A stretch of 64,000 nt of DNA from JAZREA01 sp045660545 (GTDB lineage Bacteria; Bacillota; Clostridia; Monoglobales; Firm-18). A program made the translations under genes and the position numbers. The stretch is taken from assembly GCA_045660545.1 (NCBI GenBank), contig JAZREA010000021.1:98748-162747 (forward strand), written 5' to 3'. Under the pieces are notes generated by a model that saw nothing but the letters and a program-made list of their open reading frames with translations, was not told the origin of the DNA and made no database searches. This document shows, in pieces, positions 1-8,487 of this stretch. Within the stretch, counting starts at the first letter, position 1; the number at the start of each line of letters is the position of its first letter.

Positions 1-20
1 CCCAGCTGAGCTAAACTTCC
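1..20 (-). tRNA. tRNA gene, 5' end only, isotype unknown
   Basis: The reverse complement of the first 20 bases has the layout of a tRNA 5' end: acceptor strand GGAAGTT, then TAGCTCAGCTGGG of the D arm. The anticodon lies outside the window, so the isotype cannot be read. It is 6 bp from the CCA end of the tRNA-Glu gene and would be the third tRNA of the same minus-strand transcript. Confidence 0.7.
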
Positions 21-26
21 AAAGTA

Positions 27-101
27 TGGTGACCCGTAGGAGAATCGAACTCCTATCTTCGCCGTGAAAGGGCGATGTCTTAACCGTTTGACCAACGGGC
101 C
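27..101 (-). tRNA. tRNA-Glu (TTC)
   Basis: Cloverleaf read on the minus strand: acceptor GGCCCGT pairs with ACGGGTC (one G-T wobble), anticodon loop CTTTCAC gives anticodon TTC, T-loop GTTCGATTC, and CCA is encoded. It is the second gene of a minus-strand tRNA transcript, after tRNA-Met. Confidence 0.95.
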
Positions 102-104
102 ATC

Positions 105-181
105 TGGTAGCGGCAAGTGGATTTGAACCACTGACCTAACGGGTATGAACCGTTTGCTCTAGCCAGCTGAGCTATGCCGCC
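105..181 (-). tRNA. tRNA-Met (CAT), elongator type
   Basis: Minus-strand cloverleaf: acceptor GGCGGCA pairs with TGCCGCT, anticodon loop TTCATAC gives CAT, T-loop GTTCAAATC, CCA encoded. The acceptor stem is fully paired through position 1 (G-T wobble), without the C1-A72 mismatch typical of bacterial initiator tRNA, so I call it elongator. It is the first gene behind the promoter at 214-242. Confidence 0.93.
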
Positions 182-213
182 ATAAATGCAGTCGCATTCC
201 AGCGACGAGTTTT

Positions 214-242
214 ATTATATAACATTTTTATGTGTTTGTCAA
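214..242 (-). promoter_or_regulatory. Sigma-A promoter of the tRNA-Met/Glu operon
   Basis: On the minus strand there is a perfect consensus TTGACA (237-242), a 17-bp spacer, and a perfect TATAAT (214-219), about 33 bp upstream of the tRNA-Met 5' end. Confidence 0.9.
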
Positions 243-258
243 CACTTTTTTATATTTT

Positions 259-296
259 TTTACGATATTGCAGGTTTTATCCTGCAATATCGTAAA
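259..296 (-). terminator. Hairpin between ftsH and the tRNA operon
   Basis: A perfect 16-bp inverted repeat (TTTACGATATTGCAGG and its complement, 6-nt loop) starts 6 bp after the ftsH stop. Read in the ftsH direction it is followed by A-rich rather than T-rich sequence; the T-rich side lies on the plus strand. It probably ends the ftsH operon, but it is not a textbook terminator in that direction. Confidence 0.6.
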
Positions 297-302
297 TATT
301 TA

Positions 303-2162
303 TTATTTTTCTTCGTCTGCAACTACCGATTTTTCGTCATCCTTGTTGCCGTCAGCGCCCTTTGTGAACAGTTCTTCAAACCTTTCGGAGTCGATAGTTT
401 CCTTTTCCAAAAGCTCCTCTGCAACAAGTTTTAGCTTATCCATATTCTGAGACAGAAGTGTTGTACAACGCTCATAAGCGTCGTCAATAATCTTTTTAAT
501 CTCAGCGTCAATTTGTGCCGCAACCTGCTCGCTGTAATCCTGTGTTCTGGAATAGTCCCTGCCGATAAACACTTCTGAGTTAGAAGATCCAAACGTCATA
601 GGCCCTAACTTTTCGCTCATACCGTACTTAACGACCATGTTTTTAGCGATAGCGGTCGCACGCTCTATGTCGTTGGAAGCGCCTGTCGAGATGTCGTCCA
701 TAGTCAATGTCTCTGCAACACGTCCGCCAAGCAAGGTAACGATGTTATCCATCATCTCGCGCCTAGAAGCGTAGAATTTATCCTTTTCAGGAAGCGAAAG
801 TGTGTATCCGCCCGCTCTTCCTCTCGGGATGATCGAAATCTGATGTACCGGATCCTGCGACGGCAAAAGCCTTGTCGCAATAGCGTGGCCTGCCTCGTGG
901 TAAGCCGTAAGCTTACGCTCGTGCTCGGTAATTACTCTGGTCTTTTTCTCAGGGCCTGCAATTACCTTTATAATCGCGTCTTCAAACTCGCTCATTGTGA
1001 TTATCTTCTTGCCTCTGCGTGCAGCCAGAAGAGCCGCCTCGTTAGACAAGTTTTCAAGGTCTGCGCCAGAAAAACCGGCAGTCGTTTTAGCCAAAACGTC
1101 AAGCTTTACGTCGTCCGCCAAAGGCTTTTTCGCAGTGTGAACCTTTAAGATATCCTCTCTGCCCTTAACGTCAGGAGTTCCGACCACAATCTGACGGTCA
1201 AAACGGCCCGGTCTTAAAAGGGCGGGGTCTAATATGTCAGGACGGTTAGTCGCAGCGACTATAATTGTTCCCTGGTTTTCGCCAAAGCCGTCCATTTCAA
1301 CCAAAAGCTGATTAAGCGTCTGCTCACGCTCGTCGTGTCCGCCGCCAAGGCCTGCGCCTCTGTGACGGCCTACTGCATCTATTTCGTCGATAAATACGAT
1401 AGCTGCGGGGTGCTTTTTAGCCTGTTCGAACAAGTCTCTTACACGCGAAGCTCCGACACCGACAAACATCTCTACAAAGTCCGAACCCGATATGCTGAAA
1501 AACGGCACACCTGCCTCGCCTGCAACGGCCTTTGCAAGCAATGTTTTACCCGTTCCCGGAGGGCCTACAAGAAGTATTCCCCTCGGTATTCTTGCGCCGA
1601 GCTCTCTGAATTTTGCAGGGTTTTTCAAAAACTCTACGATTTCCGCAAGCTCTTCCTTTTCTTCCTCTGCACCTGCCACATCTTTAAACGTGTGCTTTTT
1701 GTCATTTTCGTTTACCATTCTGGCCTTGGTCTTGCCAAAGGACATAACCTTGCCTCCGCCGTTGGACTGGCCCATAAACGAAAGCCAAAAGAAAATGAAA
1801 ATCGCTACCATAATCACCGTCGGCAAAATGCTTATCCACCACGGGGTCTCCGCAGGTGCCTGATAATCTATCACCTCGATTTTGCCTTCGTCCATCTGCT
1901 TACGTAAAACGTCTCCAAGGTCCGCGTAGAACTGTTCCACCGGAGGGATACTTACCTCCATGCTTGTTCCGTTGGCCAAAATCGCAGTAGCGCTTCGGTC
2001 TACCACCGTAAGACTCGTTACGTTTTCGTTTACAACCTCTGTATATAAGTCATTATAGGTCTTTACATCTTCTGTCGGGATTGACATATACATGGTAAAA
2101 ATAACCATTATAACAGCAAACAACAAAATGTAAAACCCGATGCTTTTCATATACTTTTTCAT
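303..2162 (-). CDS. ftsH: ATP-dependent zinc metalloprotease FtsH
   Basis: Membrane-anchored AAA+ protease that degrades misassembled membrane proteins and regulatory proteins. Two N-terminal membrane segments (about residues 10-28 and 112-130) flank an extracytoplasmic domain. They are followed by Walker A GPPGTGKT (about 201-208), Walker B IVFIDEID (about 256-263), the second region of homology with ATNRPDILDPALLRPGRFDR, and the zinc-binding HEAGH (about 423-427). Length of about 619 aa fits the family. I chose ATG at 2162 because the SD GAGGTG is 5 nt before it; the GTG one codon earlier is too close. Last gene of the yybS-gdpP-rplI-dnaB-tilS-hpt-ftsH run. The tilS-hpt-ftsH order is common in Firmicutes. 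Confidence 0.97.
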   Translation of the reverse strand: MKKYMKSIGFYILLFAVIMVIFTMYMSIPTEDVKTYNDLYTEVVNENVTSLTVVDRSATAILANGTSMEVSIPPVEQFYADLGDVLRKQMDEGKIEVIDYQAPAETPWWISILPTVIMVAIFIFFWLSFMGQSNGGGKVMSFGKTKARMVNENDKKHTFKDVAGAEEEKEELAEIVEFLKNPAKFRELGARIPRGILLVGPPGTGKTLLAKAVAGEAGVPFFSISGSDFVEMFVGVGASRVRDLFEQAKKHPAAIVFIDEIDAVGRHRGAGLGGGHDEREQTLNQLLVEMDGFGENQGTIIVAATNRPDILDPALLRPGRFDRQIVVGTPDVKGREDILKVHTAKKPLADDVKLDVLAKTTAGFSGADLENLSNEAALLAARRGKKIITMSEFEDAIIKVIAGPEKKTRVITEHERKLTAYHEAGHAIATRLLPSQDPVHQISIIPRGRAGGYTLSLPEKDKFYASRREMMDNIVTLLGGRVAETLTMDDISTGASNDIERATAIAKNMVVKYGMSEKLGPMTFGSSNSEVFIGRDYSRTQDYSEQVAAQIDAEIKKIIDDAYERCTTLLSQNMDKLKLVAEELLEKETIDSERFEELFTKGADGNKDDEKSVVADEEK

Positions 2163-2229
2163 CACATCACCTCATGCCTATTATTATTTACATAAAAAGC
2201 TATAATTAAAAGTCCTTTAATAAACAGCA

Positions 2230-2778
2230 TTATTTATTTTCGTACGCTTCCCTGGGCAAAATGCCGATGTACGGCAAGTTGCGGTACTTTTGTGCATAGT
2301 CAAGACCGTAACCAACTATAAACTCGTCCGGAATTTCAAAGCCAAGGTAATCTATATCAATCGGTACTAATCTTCTTGAAGGCTTGCTGAGCATTGCGGC
2401 AATTTTTACGCTTCTTGCGCCCTTTAATTCCAAAAGCTCTTTAATCTTAGTAAGCGTAAGGCCGGTGTCTACTATGTCCTCCACCACTATAACATCTTTA
2501 TCGGATATGTCAAGAGATACGTCCCTTTTAATATTAATTGTTCCTGTCGAATCGGTACCTTCTCCGTAGCTTGAAGCCTCCATAACGTCAAGGTATGTAT
2601 CCATTTTTAATTTTCTTATTAAATCTGCTGCAAAAGGTATGCTGCCCTTTAACACAGGAATAACTATTACAGGAGTATCGCCGTAATCGAGATTAATCTG
2701 CTCGCCAAGCTCCTCTACCCTTTCTTGAATCTGCTGCTCTGTAAACAGTACCTCTATCAAAATCTTGTTGTCTGTCAT
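2230..2778 (-). CDS. hpt: Hypoxanthine phosphoribosyltransferase
   Basis: Cytoplasmic purine salvage enzyme making IMP or GMP from hypoxanthine or guanine and PRPP. The PRPP-binding motif VVEDIVDTGLT lies at about residues 98-108, and the loop with LKGS is near residue 43. 182 aa is the usual size. Its ATG overlaps the stop of tilS by 4 bp (ATGA), with an SD AAGGAGAA inside tilS, so the two are translationally coupled. The same coupling is seen in many Firmicutes. Confidence 0.95.
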   Translation of the reverse strand: MTDNKILIEVLFTEQQIQERVEELGEQINLDYGDTPVIVIPVLKGSIPFAADLIRKLKMDTYLDVMEASSYGEGTDSTGTINIKRDVSLDISDKDVIVVEDIVDTGLTLTKIKELLELKGARSVKIAAMLSKPSRRLVPIDIDYLGFEIPDEFIVGYGLDYAQKYRNLPYIGILPREAYENK

Positions 2779-3737
2779 ATTACCAGTTCTCCTTTTTCAA
2801 CTTTGACAATTCTTCCTCCGGGGAGCGATTTGTGCTTGCCTCCTTCTGCACGGTCGGCAATTTTTAATATTTCGTCTATATGCGAAAGGCATACCTGATT
2901 ATCTCCCGCCACTTCTTCAAGGGCGATACGCACAATTCTGCGTTTTAAAGATATATTTAGCTTGTTAAATTCACTAAGCTTTATGCACTTTTTGTCTTCC
3001 TTTGGAGTTATAATCCTTTTCGCCTCGGCACGCGCAATTTCTTCCAAAAAAGCGTCGTCCGCAGAAAGCACATCCATCGTCCTTACAAGGCTTGAAAGGC
3101 TGCACCTTTTAAGCAACTGCGGCATAATATTGTGTCTTACGTCGTTTCGGCTGTAATCGTCGCTGTCGTTTGTAACGTCGTGCCGATGGGGGACACTGTT
3201 TATGGCACAGTATTTTTCAATATCTTCCCTTTTAGTCTCAACAAGCGGGCGTATAATATTGCCATTAACAGGGCGTATCCCTGTAAGGCCTGTAAGTCCG
3301 CTTCCTCTCATAAGGTGCATGAGCATACTCTCTGCACTGTCGTTGGCGTTGTGGGCTGTTGCAATTTTGGCGTTTTCAAACTTACTTGCAACTTCATCTA
3401 AAAAACCATATCTTAAAAGCCTGCCCGCCGTCTCAAAGGACAGCTTGTTTTTTTCGGCATACTCCGAGACATTAATTTTCACAGTATAGGCCTGTATGCC
3501 AAGCCTTTTTGCAAATTCAGCCACAAAGGCCTCGTCCGAGTCGGCTTCTTTTCGGAGCATATGGTTTACATGAGCACAACAAAGTTCAAAGCCTCTTATG
3601 CGTTTTAGGTTGTTAAGCACGTTTAGCATACACATAGAGTCGTAGCCGCCCGATACCGCCGCAACAACCATATCCCCGCTATGAACCATATTATATTTAT
3701 CAATTAATTCAAGAATATGCTGTTCAAAAACATTCAT
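2775..3737 (-). CDS. tilS: tRNA(Ile)-lysidine synthase
   Basis: Modifies C34 of the tRNA-Ile CAU anticodon to lysidine, so that it reads AUA. The N-terminal PP-loop ATPase motif SGGYDS is at about residues 30-35, with HVNHMLR and the GRLLRY region typical of TilS after it. At 320 aa it is a compact form: catalytic and central domains with little of the C-terminal domain. The start overlaps the dnaB stop by one base (TAATG). Confidence 0.93.
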   Translation of the reverse strand: MNVFEQHILELIDKYNMVHSGDMVVAAVSGGYDSMCMLNVLNNLKRIRGFELCCAHVNHMLRKEADSDEAFVAEFAKRLGIQAYTVKINVSEYAEKNKLSFETAGRLLRYGFLDEVASKFENAKIATAHNANDSAESMLMHLMRGSGLTGLTGIRPVNGNIIRPLVETKREDIEKYCAINSVPHRHDVTNDSDDYSRNDVRHNIMPQLLKRCSLSSLVRTMDVLSADDAFLEEIARAEAKRIITPKEDKKCIKLSEFNKLNISLKRRIVRIALEEVAGDNQVCLSHIDEILKIADRAEGGKHKSLPGGRIVKVEKGELVI

Positions 3738-5074
3738 TACATTTCCTCGTGCTGATAATCAATATTGCTGAATTTTGTAAATTCTCCCTGCCAGCCTAAG
3801 TGAACTGTACCTGTTTCACCGTTTCTGTTTTTAGCTATTATAACCTCGGCTTCGTTAGGGTTAGCCTCCTTATTATAGTAGCTGTCTCGATAAAGCATCA
3901 TTACAACGTCTGCGTCCTGCTCTATCGCACCCGATTCACGAAGGTCGGAAAGCATAGGCCTTTTGTCTGTACGTCCCTCGCTCGCACGGCTAAGCTGCGA
4001 CAAAGCGATAACAGGAACGTCTAAGTCCTTCGCAATCATTTTAAGCTCTCTGGAAATCGCAGTAATCTCTTGCTGACGGTTTTCAGTTCTTCTTGACGAC
4101 TGCATAAGCTGAATGTGGTCGACAACGATAAGGTCAAGCCCACGCTCTGCCATCAGCCTGCGGCACTTCGCCCTTATATCGATTGGAGAAACCGCAGCGG
4201 TGTCGTCAACATATATATCAGCCTGCGACACCAGCGAAAGCGCAGTGGTAATTCGGCTCCAGTCGTTTGGCTGCATACCGCCGTTTCTTATCTTGGAAAG
4301 CTCTACCAAAGCTTCAGAAAACCATATTCTGTTAACTATTTCCTCGCTGCTCATCTCTAAGCTAAACACAGCGACCTTCGCCTTTACCTTCATAGCGGCA
4401 TAGTGCGCAATATTAAGCGCAAACGAGGTCTTACCCATAGACGGACGCGCCGCTATAAGTATCAAATTAGCCTTGTTAAGTCCTGAGATTTTGTCATCTA
4501 TCCTATCAAATCCTGTTGGAAGTCCTGTAATCTTTTTATCACTTGCCGCAATCTCCGAAATATGTGAAAAGCTGACTGACAAAAGGTCACGAATGGGCGC
4601 AAAGCCGCTCATATCTCTGTTTTGTGACACCTCAAAAATTTCTTGCTCGGACATATCGAGGATTGTAGCCGTCTCTTCCTTGCCCTCGTATGCAAGCTGG
4701 GATATCTTATCCGAAGCGTTAATCAGCCTTCTTCTAAGAGCGTAGTCGGAAACAATCTTTGCGTGATACTTTACATTGGCGCTGGTTGTGACAGAGTTTG
4801 CAATATCCGCAAGATAAAGCTCACCTCCGATTTTCTCAAAGGTGCCTCTGTATTTAAGCCTTTCGGCAACAGTAATCACGTCAACGGGCCTGTCAAGGTT
4901 GAAAAGGTCCATTATAGCTTCAAATATTTCCTTGTTGCGCGGGTCGTAAAAGTCGCCCACTTTTACAGTCGAAATTACAGACGCCAGACATTCGCGGTCC
5001 ATAAATATCGAACCTAATACCGACTGCTCTGCTATGGAGTTGTACGGGGTTATTCTGTCTATATGTTCGTCCAT
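3737..5074 (-). CDS. dnaB: Replicative DNA helicase DnaB (DnaC of Bacillus)
   Basis: Hexameric helicase that unwinds DNA at the replication fork. The N-terminal domain (residues 1-110, beginning with the SAEQSVLG-like IAEQSVLG) precedes a RecA-fold domain with Walker A ARPSMGKTS (about 209-217), VVDHIQLM as Walker B, and the C-terminal LSDLRESGAIEQDADVV motif. 445 aa, no intein. It sits 27 bp downstream of rplI, the same neighbourhood as in Bacillus. Confidence 0.97.
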   Translation of the reverse strand: MDEHIDRITPYNSIAEQSVLGSIFMDRECLASVISTVKVGDFYDPRNKEIFEAIMDLFNLDRPVDVITVAERLKYRGTFEKIGGELYLADIANSVTTSANVKYHAKIVSDYALRRRLINASDKISQLAYEGKEETATILDMSEQEIFEVSQNRDMSGFAPIRDLLSVSFSHISEIAASDKKITGLPTGFDRIDDKISGLNKANLILIAARPSMGKTSFALNIAHYAAMKVKAKVAVFSLEMSSEEIVNRIWFSEALVELSKIRNGGMQPNDWSRITTALSLVSQADIYVDDTAAVSPIDIRAKCRRLMAERGLDLIVVDHIQLMQSSRRTENRQQEITAISRELKMIAKDLDVPVIALSQLSRASEGRTDKRPMLSDLRESGAIEQDADVVMMLYRDSYYNKEANPNEAEVIIAKNRNGETGTVHLGWQGEFTKFSNIDYQHEEM

Positions 5075-5101
5075 ATGACTTCACTCACTTTCAAAAAACT
5101 T

Positions 5102-5548
5102 TTACTCTGTTTCCAAAATTACGGTAACCTTTGTTGTAACCTCGGGATGAAGCTTGATTTTAACCTCGTGAGTGCCGACTGTCTTTATTCCGTCTTTTAG
5201 GTCGAACCACCTTTTATCAAGCTTGATTTTGTGCTGCTTTTCGATTTCGTCCGCTATGTTCATCGAAGTTACAGAGCCAAAGAGCTTGCCTCCTGCCCCT
5301 GCCTTTGTCTTGATTTTTACCGAAAGGTCTCCAAGCCTCTTTGCAAGGTCCACCGCCGTATCGTATGCAACCTCTTTTTTATGGGCGATGGAGTCTTCCT
5401 TGCCCTTTAATATGTTCATGTTTGCAGCAGTAGCCTCAACAGCCAGCCCCTTGGGGAGCAGCGCATTTCTCGCAAAGCCGTCTGCCACATTTATTATCTG
5501 GCCCTTTTTACCCGAGCCCTTTACGTCCTTTAACAATATAACCTTCAT
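5102..5548 (-). CDS. rplI: 50S ribosomal protein L9
   Basis: Elongated protein of the large subunit near the L1 stalk. The N-terminal signature MKVILLKDVKGSGKKG and NALLPKGLA are typical; the long connecting helix with AHKK follows, then the C-terminal domain. 148 aa equals the family norm. It sits between gdpP (12 bp upstream) and dnaB. Confidence 0.97.
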   Translation of the reverse strand: MKVILLKDVKGSGKKGQIINVADGFARNALLPKGLAVEATAANMNILKGKEDSIAHKKEVAYDTAVDLAKRLGDLSVKIKTKAGAGGKLFGSVTSMNIADEIEKQHKIKLDKRWFDLKDGIKTVGTHEVKIKLHPEVTTKVTVILETE

Positions 5549-5560
5549 AATTAATCACCC

Positions 5561-7543
5561 CTATTGTTCTGATTCATCTATTGCGTTCTTTAACATATCC
5601 ACTACGTCAGGGATTGTCTTGTCCTTAAACTGTGCCCCCGCGATAGTCAGATGACCTCCGCCGCCTATCCTTTCAAGCACAAGCTGCACATTATATTCCC
5701 CGAGCGAACGGCCGCTTACAACCACGCTGTCGGCGTTACGGCATACTACGAAAGACGCCTTAATGTCCGATATATTAAGCAACTCGTCAGCCGCCTGGCT
5801 GGATATGATGTTAGCGTTTTCTTCCACCTCGTCCCAAGTGGAGATTGCAACCTTGCCAAGGTACTTTTCTGCGTTGGCAACAATTTTAGCACGTCTTATA
5901 TACGCGGACATATCGTTTTGGAACAAGCGCTTAATATTAACAGTGTCAACGCCCATTCTGCGTAAAAACGAAGCCGCCTCAAAGGTTCTTACGCCCGTCT
6001 TCATGCTGAAGTTTTTAGTATCAAGCACAATACCTGCGTAAACCGCCTGGGCCTCTTTCGGCGTAAACTTTGCGCCTTCCTTGATATACTGGAACACCTC
6101 TGTTACCATTTCGCACGCAGAAGACGCGTACGGCTCGTGATATGTCAAAACAGGCTTTTCAATGTAGTTGGGCCCACGCCTGTGGTGGTCGATAAGCACC
6201 TTGTCACGAACAACTTCCAAAAGTCTGCTTGCGTCAATGTACGCAGGGTTGTGTGTGTCTACGATTACCAAAAGCGCATCCTTTGTATCCATCATAAGCG
6301 CCTGTTGTTCACTGATAAAGGTATCCTTATAAGCCTCCTCGGTCATAAGCTCCGACATAATGCGCTCTATGGTCGGTGTAGTGTCGCTTGTGATTATATA
6401 CGCCTTTTTGCCATAAAGCTCTGCCATTTTGCAAACCGCCACCGAAGCGCCGAGGCTGTCGGCATCGGTGTTTTTGTGCCCTGTTACAAACACTACCGAG
6501 GACTGGTCGATAAGCTCTCTTAAAGCGTACGCAACAACACGGGACTTAACCCTTGTGCTGCGCCCCGTTCCCTCGCTGTTACCACCGAAGGAGCGCATAT
6601 TTTCGTCGTCCTTTATAATTGCCTGGTCTCCGCCTCGTCCCAGAGCGATTTCAAGAGAAATCTTGGCATACTCCTCGCTCTTTTGGATTTCGGGAGCGTC
6701 GCCTATACCGATGCTTAGTGTGGGCGCTATGGATTTTTCGGTTTCAATTTTTTTAATCTCATTTAAAATATCAAACTTGCCTGCAACGATGTTACAAACA
6801 TTTTTGTTTTCGAAAATAACGTTGTATCTGTCCTTTTCAATTTTACGGACAACGCCCTCGTTGGCGCTTACCCAGTTGTTTATAGCCTGGTCTATTGCTG
6901 AATTAATCTTGCTTATTTTCTGTTGCGGAAGTTCTTTTGTTATATCGTCGTAGTTGTCGACTAATACTATGCAGTTTAGCGCGCGGTAGTCGTTGTATTT
7001 GTTATAAAACTCCACCTCACGCGAGTTGTCAATCCAGTACAGGACGAGGGAATACGACTTCGCCCCATTGTCCATAAACTCTACTACATTTCCCGTAACC
7101 TTATAGTTTACGCCCTTGTAGCTTATGCTGATGTTAATGTTTTTGCGGTTTTCCAAAATCTTTAAGATTTCAACACCCGGAACAACGTCGGAAATGTGGT
7201 GCTCAAAGAAGTTGCCTCCCGTCATTTCCGAGAAGGCGTCGTTGTGCCACACAATGTTGCCTGTAAGGTCTAAAACAGACAGCGGAAACGGTGTGTTAAC
7301 CATAGAGTCCCTCGCCGCGTTAGCCGTGTGCATCTCCAAGCTCTGGATGTATCCCGTTATGTCGTCAAGCTTCTTTTTGCCGCCGACAAAGTGATAAACC
7401 GCCATACCTGCAACAGCTATAAAGCCCATCGCCGCAAGCACGTAATGCCCGCAAAATATCGCAACAAGCGAAACCACAACAACAACCGCAAAGTAAATGT
7501 TGGTTTCAATTAATAATTTAGATAAAAACTTCTTGTTATTCAT
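5561..7543 (-). CDS. gdpP: Cyclic-di-AMP phosphodiesterase GdpP (YybT)
   Basis: Membrane enzyme that hydrolyses c-di-AMP to pApA and so tunes potassium and cell-wall homeostasis. Order of parts: two membrane helices (about 14-52), a PAS domain (about 85-170), a degenerate GGDEF domain (about 185-320) lacking a GGDEF motif, then the DHH domain with GHKNTDADSLG (355-365), VDTH (428-431) and DHH (452-454), and a DHHA1 domain ending in GGGGHLTIAGA. All metal ligands are present, so it should be active. 660 aa is normal. The order yybS-gdpP-rplI is the standard Firmicute one. Confidence 0.96.
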   Translation of the reverse strand: MNNKKFLSKLLIETNIYFAVVVVVSLVAIFCGHYVLAAMGFIAVAGMAVYHFVGGKKKLDDITGYIQSLEMHTANAARDSMVNTPFPLSVLDLTGNIVWHNDAFSEMTGGNFFEHHISDVVPGVEILKILENRKNINISISYKGVNYKVTGNVVEFMDNGAKSYSLVLYWIDNSREVEFYNKYNDYRALNCIVLVDNYDDITKELPQQKISKINSAIDQAINNWVSANEGVVRKIEKDRYNVIFENKNVCNIVAGKFDILNEIKKIETEKSIAPTLSIGIGDAPEIQKSEEYAKISLEIALGRGGDQAIIKDDENMRSFGGNSEGTGRSTRVKSRVVAYALRELIDQSSVVFVTGHKNTDADSLGASVAVCKMAELYGKKAYIITSDTTPTIERIMSELMTEEAYKDTFISEQQALMMDTKDALLVIVDTHNPAYIDASRLLEVVRDKVLIDHHRRGPNYIEKPVLTYHEPYASSACEMVTEVFQYIKEGAKFTPKEAQAVYAGIVLDTKNFSMKTGVRTFEAASFLRRMGVDTVNIKRLFQNDMSAYIRRAKIVANAEKYLGKVAISTWDEVEENANIISSQAADELLNISDIKASFVVCRNADSVVVSGRSLGEYNVQLVLERIGGGGHLTIAGAQFKDKTIPDVVDMLKNAIDESEQ

Positions 7544-7569
7544 AGTAACGAAGTCTCCTTTTTCGCGTG

Positions 7570-8319
7570 TTAGTTTTCCTTACGGATGTGTCTGTCTCTG
7601 CGCAAATCAAACAGAGCGTCCCACGCACCAAATATCAAAAACATACTGATTCCAAATCCCATTGTAAAGAACATAAGCGTAAAAATAACTGTGTATATCA
7701 AAAACCTGACTACGCCAAGGCGAATTTTCTTTCTAAGCATAAAGTCTGTTACAGAAAGTCCACACACTCCCGTCGCGAAGATTAATATCGCGGCGAAGTT
7801 TAAAAAAGCGTATTTTAAAGTCGCGTTAATCGAAAGTCCAAAAGCCGCAAACGCCAAAACGCCAAAAAGCACACCAAGCTTTGACATTTTAAGCTCACTA
7901 AACTTCAAAAACATAGACACATCCTTTTTAAAGACAAACAAAACGCCCTTGCAAATCATAATAAAAGCGTACGAAAAAGCAAGACACGTACAAACCAAAA
8001 TAGAAGGAATCAGGGCAAAATAAGTACTCCTTACAGACTCGACAACAGCCCTTACCATATCCATTTCATCCGCGGTATACAAAGTCTCTGACGCAAGTAA
8101 AAAGTCGTTAAACGCACCGTTAACCGTGCTGTCTATAATGCTTATTCCGTAGACAAGCTTGGCCGACAAAACACTGCACCCAAAAGACATTAAAAACAGT
8201 AAAGTGGAAAGAAAAACTCCTCTTAAAAAGGGTATTTTTTTCTTATATATCAATACCGCCACAGGTATAACCCCGACCCTTAAAATTATTGATAAAATAT
8301 ATAACAAAGTCTCAAGCAT
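7570..8319 (-). CDS. YybS-like DUF2232 multi-pass membrane protein
   Basis: 249 aa with about six to seven hydrophobic segments and a C-terminal stretch FGISMFLIFGAWDALFDLRR resembling the end of DUF2232/YybS proteins. I start at ATG 8319, which has a GGGGAGA SD and lies 28 bp behind the promoter at 8347-8375; the frame stays open further upstream but would run across that promoter. Function is unknown, though YybS is regularly encoded just before gdpP, as here. It is the first gene of the gdpP operon. The family name rests on position and general pattern. Confidence 0.75.
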   Translation of the reverse strand: MLETLLYILSIILRVGVIPVAVLIYKKKIPFLRGVFLSTLLFLMSFGCSVLSAKLVYGISIIDSTVNGAFNDFLLASETLYTADEMDMVRAVVESVRSTYFALIPSILVCTCLAFSYAFIMICKGVLFVFKKDVSMFLKFSELKMSKLGVLFGVLAFAAFGLSINATLKYAFLNFAAILIFATGVCGLSVTDFMLRKKIRLGVVRFLIYTVIFTLMFFTMGFGISMFLIFGAWDALFDLRRDRHIRKEN

Positions 8320-8346
8320 ATATATCTCCCCAATATAATATTCTTC

Positions 8347-8375
8347 ATTATAACATTTTTTGAAAAATAAGTCAA
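8347..8375 (-). promoter_or_regulatory. Sigma-A promoter of the yybS-to-ftsH operon
   Basis: Minus strand: TTGACT (8370-8375), 17-bp spacer, TATAAT (8347-8352). It is placed to transcribe the seven-gene run down to ftsH. Confidence 0.85.
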
Positions 8376-8429
8376 CATCACGCACCCCGGCGATTAATTT
8401 TTGGTTTGGTGCCACGTTTCTACATAAAA

Positions 8430-8452
8430 TATAATGGGCGGTGTTGTATAAT
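8430..8452 (+). promoter_or_regulatory. Possible spoIIE promoter -10 elements
   Basis: Two perfect TATAAT hexamers lie at 8430-8435 and 8447-8452, upstream of the spoIIE SD, and neither has a recognisable -35 box at 16-18 bp. In Bacillus, spoIIE is read by sigma-A with Spo0A activation from a promoter without a normal -35 position. I see no clear Spo0A box (TGTCGAA) here, so this is tentative. Confidence 0.4.
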
Positions 8453-8487
8453 TTAAGGTGCACAAATTTACTAAGGAGAAATTCAAG